64,000 nucleotides of DNA, from assembly GCA_964471915.1 (NCBI GenBank), contig CAYYID010000020.1, positions 1 through 64,000 on the forward strand, given 5' to 3'. Numbering within the stretch: position 1 is the first letter of the stretch; each line of letters begins with the position of its first letter. The notes below the pieces were generated by a model, which saw only the letters and a list, made by a program, of their open reading frames with translations, was not told where the DNA came from and did not search any database. Of the stretch, positions 17,715 through 26,595 are shown piece after piece. The translations under genes were made by a program, and so were the position numbers. This DNA is from JAIEPW01 sp964471915. GTDB taxonomy: Bacteria > Acidobacteriota > Terriglobia > Bryobacterales > Bryobacteraceae.

Positions 17715-18485
17715 CTACGGTTGTGCCGGCTTCTTCTGCAGCCACCACGGCGTTTCGAGGAACTTGCCGCCGTCCGGCATGTTGTTGTGCCCCATGGTGG
17801 TGTAGTACGCCCAGAAACCCTTATGCAGCCCGGCGTCGTGGATGACGAAGGTGCCCTTCTTCTCGTGCTCGCGCAGCAGCTTCGTCATCGCATCCAGCGG
17901 TTCCGGACCCGCCTGCTGGAAAATCACCTTGCCCCCGTAAGCGCGGTACATTTCGCGGTTGAACTTCCACGCGCCTACCCAGGCGACCCCGATGCGCCGG
18001 TCCGCACTGCCACGTCCCGCGCGCAGGGTCTCATCGGCCATGCGGAGGTTGCGTAGCTCGTCTTCGAGCTTCTTCCGTTCGGGGGATCCGGCGGCCACCG
18101 CGGGGATCCGCTTCTCGAGGTCCACCATGCGGGCGGCATCGCGCACCCGGCGTTCCTGCTCCATCACCGCCGACGCTTTCACCCAGGCGTCCAGGTCGGC
18201 TTCGTTCGGTTCGCAGTCGCGCGTGCGGCAGAAGTCGGCTTTCACGGCCTGCCAGATGCGGCCGGCCAGCCGGCCGGAGCGAGCCTGCGCCTGCCATTGC
18301 GCGAACTGCTCCGGGGTCCACTTGTCGCGATACGCGGCCACCTCCCGCGGATCCGGTTCGAGGTCGGCGGCCGTGAGAGCGACGCCGTTCACCTGCGCCA
18401 GGATCTGCGCGGAGACGCGGCCGGCAAACGCGAGAAAGAGAACGTAGCGCACGCTCCTAGGATCGGCCCTTCCGGGCGGCAACAT
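17715..18485 (-). CDS. Secreted SurA-N-like protein of unknown function
   Basis: The product is 256 residues from the ATG at 18485, or 245 from a GTG at 18452. A hydrophobic stretch YVLFLAFAGRVSAQ looks like a signal peptide. The next segment, ILAQVNGVALTAADLEPDP, resembles the start of SurA/PpiC-type chaperone N-domains. A charged helical middle (residues about 60-170) and a C-terminal part rich in Trp and Gly follow. No rotamase domain was recognised, so an isomerase role is not claimed. Neither candidate start has a well-spaced ribosome binding site. It is divergent from the kinase gene and nothing else suggests a function. Confidence 0.6.
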   Translation of the reverse strand: MLPPGRADPRSVRYVLFLAFAGRVSAQILAQVNGVALTAADLEPDPREVAAYRDKWTPEQFAQWQAQARSGRLAGRIWQAVKADFCRTRDCEPNEADLDAWVKASAVMEQERRVRDAARMVDLEKRIPAVAAGSPERKKLEDELRNLRMADETLRAGRGSADRRIGVAWVGAWKFNREMYRAYGGKVIFQQAGPEPLDAMTKLLREHEKKGTFVIHDAGLHKGFWAYYTTMGHNNMPDGGKFLETPWWLQKKPAQP

Positions 18486-18668
18486 CAGGGCCGGAGCCGC
18501 GCGCGCCCAAACCAATCACAATCCCTTGACGTCTTCCGGAAAACGACGTTGCGGGCGCCCTCGCGAACTCTACCGCCGTGGTGTGTCGATTCGCCGGATG
18601 TCCCGCGAGAATCCCGGCGGAACATAGGGACCCCGCAACTACGTCTGTTAGACTGAGCTTTCCCCGGC

Positions 18669-21371
18669 ATGCCTCGCTGCTCCTCCTGCGCCCACGACAA
18701 TCCGGAGACCAGCCGCTTCTGCGGCAACTGCGCGCGGCCGCTTTCCCCTACCTCCGGACTCGCCACCGAATTCGTGGCCGCCCAAGCGCCCCGGAGCGGT
18801 TCGCCCGGCGGGAGCGTCGCGCGATCCTCGGCCACCAGTTCCGGCGTCGACGAGGGGCGGTTCGCCCCCGGCATGGTGCTCTCCGGACGCTACCGCATCG
18901 TCTCGCTGCTCGGCGCCGGCGGCATGGGCGAGGTCTACCGCGCCACGGATCTTAAGCTCAACCAGCCCGTCGCGCTCAAGTTCCTGCTCGGCGATTACGC
19001 CGCGAATCCCAGGTTCCTGGAGCGGTTCCACAACGAAGTCCGCATCGCCCGCCAGGTCTCGCACCCCAACGTCTGCCGCGTCTACGACATCGGCGAGATC
19101 GAAGGACTGCCGTTCCTGTCGATGGAGTACATCGACGGCGAGGATCTCGCGGACCTGCTGCGCCGCATCGGCCGCCTGCCCCCCGACAAGGCCCTCGAGA
19201 TCGCGCGCAAGCTCTGCGCCGGCCTCGCCGCCGCGCACGACAAAGGCGTCCTCCACCGCGACCTCAAGCCCGGCAACGTCATGCTCGACGGCCGCGGCCA
19301 GGTGCTGATCACCGACTTCGGCCTCGCCGGGCTTGCGGGAACCATCGAAGGCGCCGATGTGCGCAGCGGCACCCCGCAGTACATGGCGCCGGAGCAGTTG
19401 AACGGCACCGAGGTGACGGTCCGCAGCGACATCTACGCGCTGGGCCTGCTGCTCTATGAGGTCTTCACCGGCAAGCGCGCGCACGACGCGGGCACCATGG
19501 CGGAACTGCGCGAACTGCACCAGCGCTCCTCCGTCCTGAGCATCACGTCGCAAGTAGCCGACGTGGATCCGGTCATCGAGCGCGTGATCCAGCGTTGCCT
19601 GGACCCCGACCCGAAACTGCGCCCGGCGAACGCCCTCGCCGTCGCCGCGGCGCTCCCCGGGGGCGATCCCCTGGCCGCCGCGCTCGCCGCCGGCGAAACG
19701 CCGTCGCCGGAACTCGTCGCCGCCGCGGGCGAGAACAACGCGATCTCCCGGCGCACCGCGCTGCTCTGCGCCGCGGCGATCGTCGCCGGCTTCGCCGTGG
19801 TCCTCGCCCTCGGCCCCGCGCAAGGCCTGTCCGAGAAGATCCCGTTCGACCAGTCCACCGACGCCCTGGCGGGCCGCGCGCGCGCGATCCTCGAATCCGC
19901 GGGCTTCTCCGAACGGCCCGCCGACACTGCTTACGGCTGGGGCTACGACGGCGAATTCCGGGCGTACCTCGAAACCGTCATCCCACAAGGCGAACGCTCC
20001 GGCTACCTGGAGCGCGGCGATCCGTCGCTCGCCTTGTTCTGGTATCGCCAAAGCCCCTGGCCGCTCGACCCGGTGCGACCCGGTTCCCCGGTGGTGCCCT
20101 CCGATCCGCCGGTCACGGTCTCGGGGATGGTCAACGTTTCGCTCGATTCCCAAGGCCGCCTGGCGCTGCTGACGGCGGTTCCGCCCCAGGTGGAGGAGCG
20201 CCCTGCCGACGGCAAGCCCCCGGACTGGAGCGTCCTCTTCCGCGCCGCCGGCCTGGACCTCGCGCAGTTCCAGCCCACCGATCCGAAGTGGATCCCGCTG
20301 GTCGCCGCCGACGTGCGCGCCGCCTGGACCGGCGTGTTCCCGAACACGCGGATCCCCGCGCGCGTTGAAGCCGCCTCCTGGCGCGGGCGCGCCACCTACT
20401 TCACCATCCTCGGACCCTGGGACCGGCCACGCCGCATGGAGCGCCCGCCCGAGTCGTTCCGCCAGCGCGCGGCGGCCTGGAGCACCATCGCCACCTTGCT
20501 CGCGTGCATGGCCGCCGCCTGCTGGATGGCGTGGCGCAACTGGCAGCAGGGCCGCGGCGACCTGCGCGGCGCGCTGCGCCTGGCAGGCGTTGCCTTCGCC
20601 CTGACCGTCTCCATCCTGCTGCTGCAGGGCGCGCACCGCCTGACCGAGAGCGCCCTCAACCATTTCACGGCCGCCGTGGCCTACGCGCTCTTCACCGGCC
20701 TGGTGTTTTACGTCCTGTATCTGGCGCTCGAACCCTATGTCCGCAAGCGCTGGCCGGACACGATCATCGCCTGGACCCGCCTGCTCGGCGGCCGCCTCCG
20801 CGATCCCATGGTCGCCGGCCATATCCTCGCGGGCGCGGCCCTCGCCTTCTTCTGGGCGGTCCTGTTCCAGCTCCGCACCATCCTCGCGTGGCGCTATGCC
20901 GGCGTCGTGCCCGTCCACAACCTCGCCTCGCACAACGGCCTTCCCGTCATGCTCGGCATTGTCCTGCAGGAGGTGGTCAATTCACTGGTGGTCGGCATGG
21001 GCACTCTGTTTATCGTGTTCCTGCTGCGCGCCGTGGTGCGCAAGGCATGGATCGCGGGCGCCATCTTCGTCCTCGCCTTTACGGCGCTGCGCGTCGCCGG
21101 CAGCAGCCATCCGTGGATCGATGGACCGTTTGTCCTGTTCCAGTACACGCTGGGCACGTACCTGCTGCTGCGCCTCGGACTGCTGCAGCTCACCACCGCG
21201 ATCTTCCTGAGCACCCTGCTGGGCGATCATGTGACCACCTTCGCTTTCGGCGCCTGGTACGCCACCCCGACCCTCGTCGCGCTGCTCGTCACCGCGGCCA
21301 TCGCCGCCTACGCCTTCCGCCACGCCACGTCTGGAATGAAACTGCTGCCCGGCAAGCTCTTCGACGCCTGA
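18669..21371 (+). CDS. Zinc-ribbon Ser/Thr protein kinase with polytopic membrane C-terminus
   Basis: The 900-residue protein has a zinc ribbon at Cys4/Cys7 and Cys18/Cys21, followed by a Pkn-type Ser/Thr kinase domain at about residues 70-330. The kinase landmarks are all present: glycine loop GAGGMGEVY, VALKF lysine, HRDLKPGN and ITDFGLAG. After one membrane segment (near 370-390) comes an extracytoplasmic region of about 200 residues, then about seven hydrophobic segments to the C-terminus. Catalytic residues are intact, so it is predicted active. The membrane tail resembles no enzyme family I recognise. It is 16 bases upstream of the DUF885 gene and may be co-transcribed with it. Confidence 0.9.
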   Translation: MPRCSSCAHDNPETSRFCGNCARPLSPTSGLATEFVAAQAPRSGSPGGSVARSSATSSGVDEGRFAPGMVLSGRYRIVSLLGAGGMGEVYRATDLKLNQPVALKFLLGDYAANPRFLERFHNEVRIARQVSHPNVCRVYDIGEIEGLPFLSMEYIDGEDLADLLRRIGRLPPDKALEIARKLCAGLAAAHDKGVLHRDLKPGNVMLDGRGQVLITDFGLAGLAGTIEGADVRSGTPQYMAPEQLNGTEVTVRSDIYALGLLLYEVFTGKRAHDAGTMAELRELHQRSSVLSITSQVADVDPVIERVIQRCLDPDPKLRPANALAVAAALPGGDPLAAALAAGETPSPELVAAAGENNAISRRTALLCAAAIVAGFAVVLALGPAQGLSEKIPFDQSTDALAGRARAILESAGFSERPADTAYGWGYDGEFRAYLETVIPQGERSGYLERGDPSLALFWYRQSPWPLDPVRPGSPVVPSDPPVTVSGMVNVSLDSQGRLALLTAVPPQVEERPADGKPPDWSVLFRAAGLDLAQFQPTDPKWIPLVAADVRAAWTGVFPNTRIPARVEAASWRGRATYFTILGPWDRPRRMERPPESFRQRAAAWSTIATLLACMAAACWMAWRNWQQGRGDLRGALRLAGVAFALTVSILLLQGAHRLTESALNHFTAAVAYALFTGLVFYVLYLALEPYVRKRWPDTIIAWTRLLGGRLRDPMVAGHILAGAALAFFWAVLFQLRTILAWRYAGVVPVHNLASHNGLPVMLGIVLQEVVNSLVVGMGTLFIVFLLRAVVRKAWIAGAIFVLAFTALRVAGSSHPWIDGPFVLFQYTLGTYLLLRLGLLQLTTAIFLSTLLGDHVTTFAFGAWYATPTLVALLVTAAIAAYAFRHATSGMKLLPGKLFDA

Positions 21372-21387
21372 GTCCGATCGCCCGATA

Positions 21388-23013
21388 ATGAAGGGCATGC
21401 GAGTTCTCGCTCTTGCCCTGCTCGGGCTCGCCGCGTGCGGCGAAACCCTCCCGCAATTCGCGGCCGGCTTCTGGACCTGGCGCGCGTCGCAGCAGCCCGC
21501 CAGCGGCGACGACATCCCCCGTCTCGACCGTCCCGCCGGCTGGACGCCCGACTGGTCGCCGGCCGCGGTGGCGAACATGCGTACCCGGCTCACCGCGTTC
21601 GAGCAACGCTGGAAAGCCTTGCCGCGCACCGGCCTGAAGCCCGAAGAGGAGACCGACCTCGCCCTCCTCGGCTCCGCGCTCCAGCGCGTCCGCTGGGAAC
21701 TCGACTACACCCAGGGCTGGCGTCGCAACCCGCTGTTCTACGTCCACCAGACCCTCGGCAGCGTCTTCGAGCTGCTGCTGGAGCCCGCGCCGTTCTCGCC
21801 GGAGCGCACGAAGGAAATCGCCCTCCGCCTGGCCGCCGTGCCGCGCACGCTCGACGCCGCCCGCGCCAACCTCACGGACATGCGGCGGCCGTTCGCCAAA
21901 CTGGCCATCGACGAACTCGCGGAGATCCGGCCGCGCCTGGCCACCGTAGCCCGGGAATTGGAACCCCTCGGAGTCAAGATCGCCCCGGAAGCCGACAAGG
22001 CCGCCGCCGCGCTCGAGTCCTACCGCGCCTGGCTCGCGGGCAAGCTCGCCGGCCTCCCGGTCACCACCGCCGTGGGCGAGCCGGCCTACCGTTTCTTCTT
22101 GAAAGAAGTCGCCCTGATGGACTTCACGCCGGCGGAGGTCCTCGCCATGGGACGCCAGGAGTGGGAGCGCGCCGTGGCCTTCGAAACGCTGGAGAAGATC
22201 CGCAACCAGGCGGCGCCCGAGCTGACGCTGCCCGCGGACGCCGCCGCGCAGATCGCGAAGCAGGCCCGCGGCGAAGACATGCTGCGCTATTACCTGGAGC
22301 TGCGCGGCGTGATGTCGTTCCCGCCGTCCCTGAAGCGCTACAAGAACCTGCCGCTGCCCGCTTACCTGGCGCCGCTGCGCTCGCTCGGCGTCACCGACGA
22401 CCTCACCTCGCCTGCCCGGCTCCACCAGGACGGCGTCAGCTATATCCCGGACCCGCAAGGCAAGCTCGGCTACTTCTCGCTCGCCGCCGCCAAGGACCCG
22501 CGCACGCTGATCGCGCACGAAGGCGTCCACTACTATCAGCTCGCGCTCGGCTACGCGCATCCGAACCCCGTCCGCCGCCATTACTATGACTCGGGCGTCA
22601 ACGAGGGCATCGGGTTCTACACCGAAGAGATGATGCTCCAGGCCGGCGTGTTCGACGACAGTCCGCGCTCGCGTGAGATCATTTACAACTTCGCGCGGCT
22701 CCGCGCCCTGCGCGTCGAGGTGGACGTGAAGCTCGCCACCGGCCAGTTCACCATCGAGCAGGCGGGCAACTACCTCATGGAAACGGTTCCCATGGACCGC
22801 GAAACTGCCTACGACGAAGCGGCGTTCTTCGCCTCCGCGCCCGGCCAGGCGATCTCGTACCAGATCGGCAAGGTGCAGATCCTCGGCTTCCTCGCCCGCG
22901 CCCGCCGCCAGCTCGGCGCGCGCTTCGACCTGAAGGACTTCCACGACTACCTGATGCGCAACGGCAACGTGCCCATCCGCCTGTTGGAGCGCGAGTACCT
23001 CCGCCTGCGCTGA
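21388..23013 (+). CDS. DUF885 family (putative metallopeptidase-like) lipoprotein
   Basis: The 541-residue protein starts MKGMRVLALALLGLAACGET, a signal peptide ending in a plausible lipobox LAAC. The body is a DUF885 domain, a helical metallopeptidase-like fold. A putative zinc motif HEGVHYYQLAL lies near residue 374, with the conserved downstream segment SGVNEGIGFYTEEMML carrying a further Glu. The family motif is usually HEGxPGHH, so the version here deviates and its activity is uncertain. The gene follows the kinase gene with a 16-base gap, and trpS follows 19 bases later, suggesting one transcription unit. Confidence 0.85.
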   Translation: MKGMRVLALALLGLAACGETLPQFAAGFWTWRASQQPASGDDIPRLDRPAGWTPDWSPAAVANMRTRLTAFEQRWKALPRTGLKPEEETDLALLGSALQRVRWELDYTQGWRRNPLFYVHQTLGSVFELLLEPAPFSPERTKEIALRLAAVPRTLDAARANLTDMRRPFAKLAIDELAEIRPRLATVARELEPLGVKIAPEADKAAAALESYRAWLAGKLAGLPVTTAVGEPAYRFFLKEVALMDFTPAEVLAMGRQEWERAVAFETLEKIRNQAAPELTLPADAAAQIAKQARGEDMLRYYLELRGVMSFPPSLKRYKNLPLPAYLAPLRSLGVTDDLTSPARLHQDGVSYIPDPQGKLGYFSLAAAKDPRTLIAHEGVHYYQLALGYAHPNPVRRHYYDSGVNEGIGFYTEEMMLQAGVFDDSPRSREIIYNFARLRALRVEVDVKLATGQFTIEQAGNYLMETVPMDRETAYDEAAFFASAPGQAISYQIGKVQILGFLARARRQLGARFDLKDFHDYLMRNGNVPIRLLEREYLRLR

Positions 23014-23032
23014 CGTACCATAGAAGATCCTC

Positions 23033-24022
23033 ATGCCAGCACGCGTTTTCTCCGGCATTCAGCCCACCGGCTCGCCGCACATCGGCAATTACCTCGGCGC
23101 CCTCAAGAACTGGGCGCGCATTCAGTATGACTACGAGAGCATCTACTGCATCGTCGACCTGCATGCGGTGACGGCTTATCAGGAGCCCGCCGGGCTTCGC
23201 CAGAAGATCGAAGAGTTGGCCGGGGTGCTGCTCGCCATCGGGATCGACCCGAAGCACTCGGCGCTCATGGTGCAGTCCGCGGTCGCCGAGCACGCCGAAC
23301 TTGCCTGGATGTTCACCTGCGTCACGCCGGTCGGCTGGCTGGAACGCATGACGCAGTACAAGGCCAAGTCCGCCGCGCAGGAAACCATCGGCGACGGCAT
23401 CCTGCAGTATCCGGTGCTGATGGCCGCCGACATTTTGCTCTACAACGCCAAGGTGGTGCCGGTGGGCGACGACCAGTCCCAGCACCTGGAACTGACGCGC
23501 GACATTGCGCAGCGCTTCAACTCGCTCTACGGGGAAGTGTTCGTGATGCCCGAAACGCGCCTGCCCTCCGTAGGTGCGCGGATCATGGGCCTCGACGACC
23601 CCGAAAAGAAGATGTCGAAGTCCACCGCCGGCGCGGGCCACGCCATCGGCCTCCTGGAGCCGGTGGATCAGGTGCGCAAGAAGATCATGCGCGCGACTAC
23701 GGACTCCAATCCCGCGGTGGACCTGGAGACCATGGGCGCCGGGGTCCGCAACCTGATCTCGATCTACCAGGCGTTCACCGAGTGCCCGGATGGGGAAGTG
23801 CAGCGGATCTTCCCGGGCATGCGCTACGGCGACCTGAAGAAGACCGTCGCCGACGCGGTGATTGCCGGCCTGGAGCCGATCCAGCAGCGCTATCGCGAGA
23901 TCACCGCGGATCCGCACCATGTTTCGAAGATCCTCGATGATGGCGCGGCGCGCGTCACGCCGTGGGCGCAGGAGACGGTCCGTACAGTCAAGGCGGCGAT
24001 GGGTCTCTATACGTCGCGCTAG
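23033..24022 (+). CDS. trpS: Tryptophanyl-tRNA synthetase
   Basis: The 329-residue class I synthetase charges tRNA-Trp. The HIGH-type motif appears as SPHIGNYLGALKNW near residue 15, and the KMSKS motif as EKKMSKSTAGAG near residue 193. LMAADILLYNAKVVPVGDDQ and LTRDIAQRFN are further family signatures. Length is typical for bacterial TrpRS. It lies 19 bases after the DUF885 gene and is followed by a 13-bp perfect inverted repeat. Confidence 0.97.
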   Translation: MPARVFSGIQPTGSPHIGNYLGALKNWARIQYDYESIYCIVDLHAVTAYQEPAGLRQKIEELAGVLLAIGIDPKHSALMVQSAVAEHAELAWMFTCVTPVGWLERMTQYKAKSAAQETIGDGILQYPVLMAADILLYNAKVVPVGDDQSQHLELTRDIAQRFNSLYGEVFVMPETRLPSVGARIMGLDDPEKKMSKSTAGAGHAIGLLEPVDQVRKKIMRATTDSNPAVDLETMGAGVRNLISIYQAFTECPDGEVQRIFPGMRYGDLKKTVADAVIAGLEPIQQRYREITADPHHVSKILDDGAARVTPWAQETVRTVKAAMGLYTSR

Positions 24023-24030
24023 CGGAATCA

Positions 24031-24068
24031 GTTGACAAAGTCACCGATCGATCCCTGACTTTGTCAAC
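24031..24068. repeat. Perfect 13-bp inverted repeat between trpS and the DUF937 gene
   Basis: GTTGACAAAGTCA (24031-24043) is repeated inverted as TGACTTTGTCAAC (24056-24068) around a 12-base spacer that itself holds the palindrome CGATCGAT. The arms are unusually A/T-rich for this genome. There is no T-run after it, so a classical terminator is not clear. An operator for the gene at 24122 is equally possible. Confidence 0.8.
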
Positions 24069-24121
24069 GATTCGCCGGAATAGCCCCAGGCGGGCGGCTT
24101 CCAGGGTGCTATCATCCGGCA

Positions 24122-24739
24122 ATGAATCTCGACGATCTCTTACAGCAAATGGGCGGCGGCGGAGCGGTAGAACAGCTCTCGCGGCAGTTCGGACTCGACC
24201 AGAACCAGACCACGTCCGCAGTCGGCGCCCTGCTGCCCACGATCGCGGGAGCCATGCAGCGCAACGCCTCCGGCGGCGGACTCGAGGGCCTGCTGGGCAT
24301 GCTCACCGGCGGCAGCCACGCGCAAGTCCTCGACGACCCGAGCCTTCTCGCCTCGCCCGATACCGTCGCGGGCGGCAACGATCTGCTCGGCCAGTTGTTC
24401 GGGCACAAGGACGTCAGCAGGGAACTGGCCAACCGCGCGTCGGCGCAGTCTGGCGTCGGCGCCGATGTCCTCAAGCAGATGCTGCCGCTGGTGGCGACTA
24501 TGCTGGCGGGCGGCCTGAGCAGGCAGAGTTCCGGGAACCTGGGCATGGCGGCAAGCGCCTCGGGTGGCGGGCTCGGCGACTTGCTGGGCGGGATGCTCGG
24601 CGGCGGCGGTCAGCAGGCCGCGGGGTCCGGCGGCGGGGGGATCTTCGACATGCTGGCGCCCATGATCGACAAGGACCGCGACGGCTCCATGGTCGACGAC
24701 ATCCTCGGCATGGCCGCCAAGTACATGACCAACCGCTAA
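24122..24739 (+). CDS. DUF937 (YidB-like) protein
   Basis: The 205-residue protein matches the DUF937 family: MNLDDLLQQMGGGGAVEQLS, then a repeated helical pattern with AVGALLPTIAGAMQRNA and VLKQMLPLVATMLAGG. Gly-rich linkers follow, and a short acidic C-terminal helix contains DKDRDGSMVDDILGMA. The DxDxDG pattern (DKDRDG) is EF-hand-like and common at this position in the family. No enzyme activity is known. It converges on selB, overlapping its stop codon by four bases. Confidence 0.88.
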   Translation: MNLDDLLQQMGGGGAVEQLSRQFGLDQNQTTSAVGALLPTIAGAMQRNASGGGLEGLLGMLTGGSHAQVLDDPSLLASPDTVAGGNDLLGQLFGHKDVSRELANRASAQSGVGADVLKQMLPLVATMLAGGLSRQSSGNLGMAASASGGGLGDLLGGMLGGGGQQAAGSGGGGIFDMLAPMIDKDRDGSMVDDILGMAAKYMTNR

Positions 24740-26595
24740 AGCACGATGCGCTGGTCGCCGTCGCGGCGCGTGACGCGCTCGCGGTCGAGCAGTTCCAGCA
24801 GCGGGATCGCGTACTTGCGCGAGATGCCGGTCCAGTCCTTGAACTCGGGGACCGAGAACCGCGTGCCTTTGCGCGCGGCCAGCAAGCCGCGCAGGTGCGC
24901 GATCGCCTCGGCGTGAAACACCAGGTCGTCGCCGGCCTTGATGAGGCGCTTGTCTTTCAACAAGAGTTGGAGGAGCGTGCGGGCGCGCGCCGGCTCGATG
25001 CCGGACTTCGCCAGCACTTCCGGCACGGCGGGCACGGCGAGGCCGGCGTCGCGGAACAGCGCCTCCATCTTGCCTGCCGCCGCGGATTCGTCCTGTTGCA
25101 GCGTCACTTTGTGCGCGGCGAGCCGGACGGTTTCGCCGTCCTGGGCGAGATCGCGCGCGGCGGCCAGCAGCGCGTCGAGCAGCGCCGGCGGCGCGTCCGG
25201 CAACTCGCGCCCGCGCAGTTCTTCCTTTGACATGCCGGCGAGCAGCGGGTGCTCGCAGTGGAATTTCTTCAGCGCCGCGCGCAAAGCCTCGAGCAGCGCG
25301 GCGGCGCGCGCGGGATCGAGCAGCCACGGCGGATCGGTGAAACGCGTCAGCCCGGCGGCGGCGGCCTGCACCTCGGCCGCGGTCCAGTTCAGGCGGCGCT
25401 CCGCGGTTGCCGGCGCCAGGCCGTAGCGGGACTCGCGCACGATGAGCTGCAACTGCTCGGCGCGGGAGCCGGATTCGAGAACGCGCAGCCGCTCGCCCAG
25501 TTCCTTGCGGCGCAGGCGAGCCGGCGGCTCGGTGTCCAGCACGACGCCGCCGCCGATGGTGACGACGGGCGAGAACATCCGCACGATGAACCGGTCGCCG
25601 GGCGCGAGCAGCGCGGGGTCGCGCAGCAGCAGGCGGACGTAGCCGCGGCCGCCGGGGGCGACGGGGTCCAGCGAGCCGAGCAGGCGGACCTGCGCTTCGA
25701 TTTCGGCGGTGCCCACGTGGAAATGGACCGGGGCGCGGTGCTTCACGGGGTGCGCGCCCGGCAGCAACTGGAGCACGCAGTCGGCGGTGCGGGTGGGCGT
25801 GAAGCGTCCCGGCGCGGCGAGCACCATGCCGCGAGCGAGGTCCGCGTGGTCGATGCCGGCCAGGTTCAGCGCGGTGCGCTCCCCGGCGGTGGCGCGCGGG
25901 GCGGCCGCGCCGTGCACCTGGATGCCCCGCACGCGGGCGGTGCGGCCCAGCGGATGCACCTCCACTTCGTCCTCGAGTTTCACGGCGCCGGAGATCAGGG
26001 TGCCGGTGACCACCGCGCCGAAGCCCTTCATGGCGAAGCTGCGGTCGATAGGGAGCCGGAAGGGCCGCGCGGCGTCCTTCGCCGCCACCGCCCCGCCGAG
26101 GCGGACGAGTTCGGCCTTGAGCTGGTCCAGCCCCGCGCCGGTGGTGGCGCTGACCGGAATGACGGGGGCGCCCGCGAGGAACGACCCGGCGACGAACTCC
26201 TCCACTTCGAGCTTCACGAGCTCGACCAAGTCGGCGTCCACGAGGTCGGCCTTGGTGAGGGCGACCAGGCCGCACCGGATGCCGAGCAGGCGGCAAATGT
26301 CGAAGTGCTCCCGGGTTTGCGGCTTGATGGACTCGTCGGCGGCGATCACCAGGATCACCAGGTCGATGCCCGCGGCGCCGGCGAGCATGTTCTTGACGAA
26401 ACGCTCGTGGCCGGGCACGTCGACGAAGCCGATGCGGAGATCGCCGAGCGCGAGGTGGGCGAAGCCAAGGTCGATCGAAATGCCGCGGCGCTTCTCCTCG
26501 GCGAGGCGATCGGTGTCGATGCCGGTGAGGGCGCGGACCAGCGTGGTTTTGCCGTGGTCGATGTGTCCGGCGGTCCCGGCGATAATGTTACGCAT
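24736..26595 (-). CDS. selB: Selenocysteine-specific translation elongation factor
   Basis: The 619-residue SelB delivers selenocysteyl-tRNA to the ribosome at SECIS-marked UGA codons. The N-terminal GTPase has G1 GHIDHGKT (residues 10-17), G3 DVPGHE and G4 TKAD, followed by EF-Tu-like beta-barrel domains. The C-terminal third holds the winged helices that bind the SECIS hairpin (for example KSGIEPARARTLLQLLLKDK and FKDWTGISRKYAIPLLELLD). The start MRNIIAGTAGHIDHGKT matches the family and no other start fits. No selA, selD, tRNA-Sec or selenoprotein was recognised in the window. The start codon overlaps the divergent VWA gene's start. Confidence 0.95.
   Translation of the reverse strand: MRNIIAGTAGHIDHGKTTLVRALTGIDTDRLAEEKRRGISIDLGFAHLALGDLRIGFVDVPGHERFVKNMLAGAAGIDLVILVIAADESIKPQTREHFDICRLLGIRCGLVALTKADLVDADLVELVKLEVEEFVAGSFLAGAPVIPVSATTGAGLDQLKAELVRLGGAVAAKDAARPFRLPIDRSFAMKGFGAVVTGTLISGAVKLEDEVEVHPLGRTARVRGIQVHGAAAPRATAGERTALNLAGIDHADLARGMVLAAPGRFTPTRTADCVLQLLPGAHPVKHRAPVHFHVGTAEIEAQVRLLGSLDPVAPGGRGYVRLLLRDPALLAPGDRFIVRMFSPVVTIGGGVVLDTEPPARLRRKELGERLRVLESGSRAEQLQLIVRESRYGLAPATAERRLNWTAAEVQAAAAGLTRFTDPPWLLDPARAAALLEALRAALKKFHCEHPLLAGMSKEELRGRELPDAPPALLDALLAAARDLAQDGETVRLAAHKVTLQQDESAAAGKMEALFRDAGLAVPAVPEVLAKSGIEPARARTLLQLLLKDKRLIKAGDDLVFHAEAIAHLRGLLAARKGTRFSVPEFKDWTGISRKYAIPLLELLDRERVTRRDGDQRIVL

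Noticed and set aside
15038..17845. A 935-codon plus-strand open frame across the minus-strand receptor
   Set aside because: Antisense to a receptor with signal peptide, plug and barrel. The composition is typical of a shadow frame.
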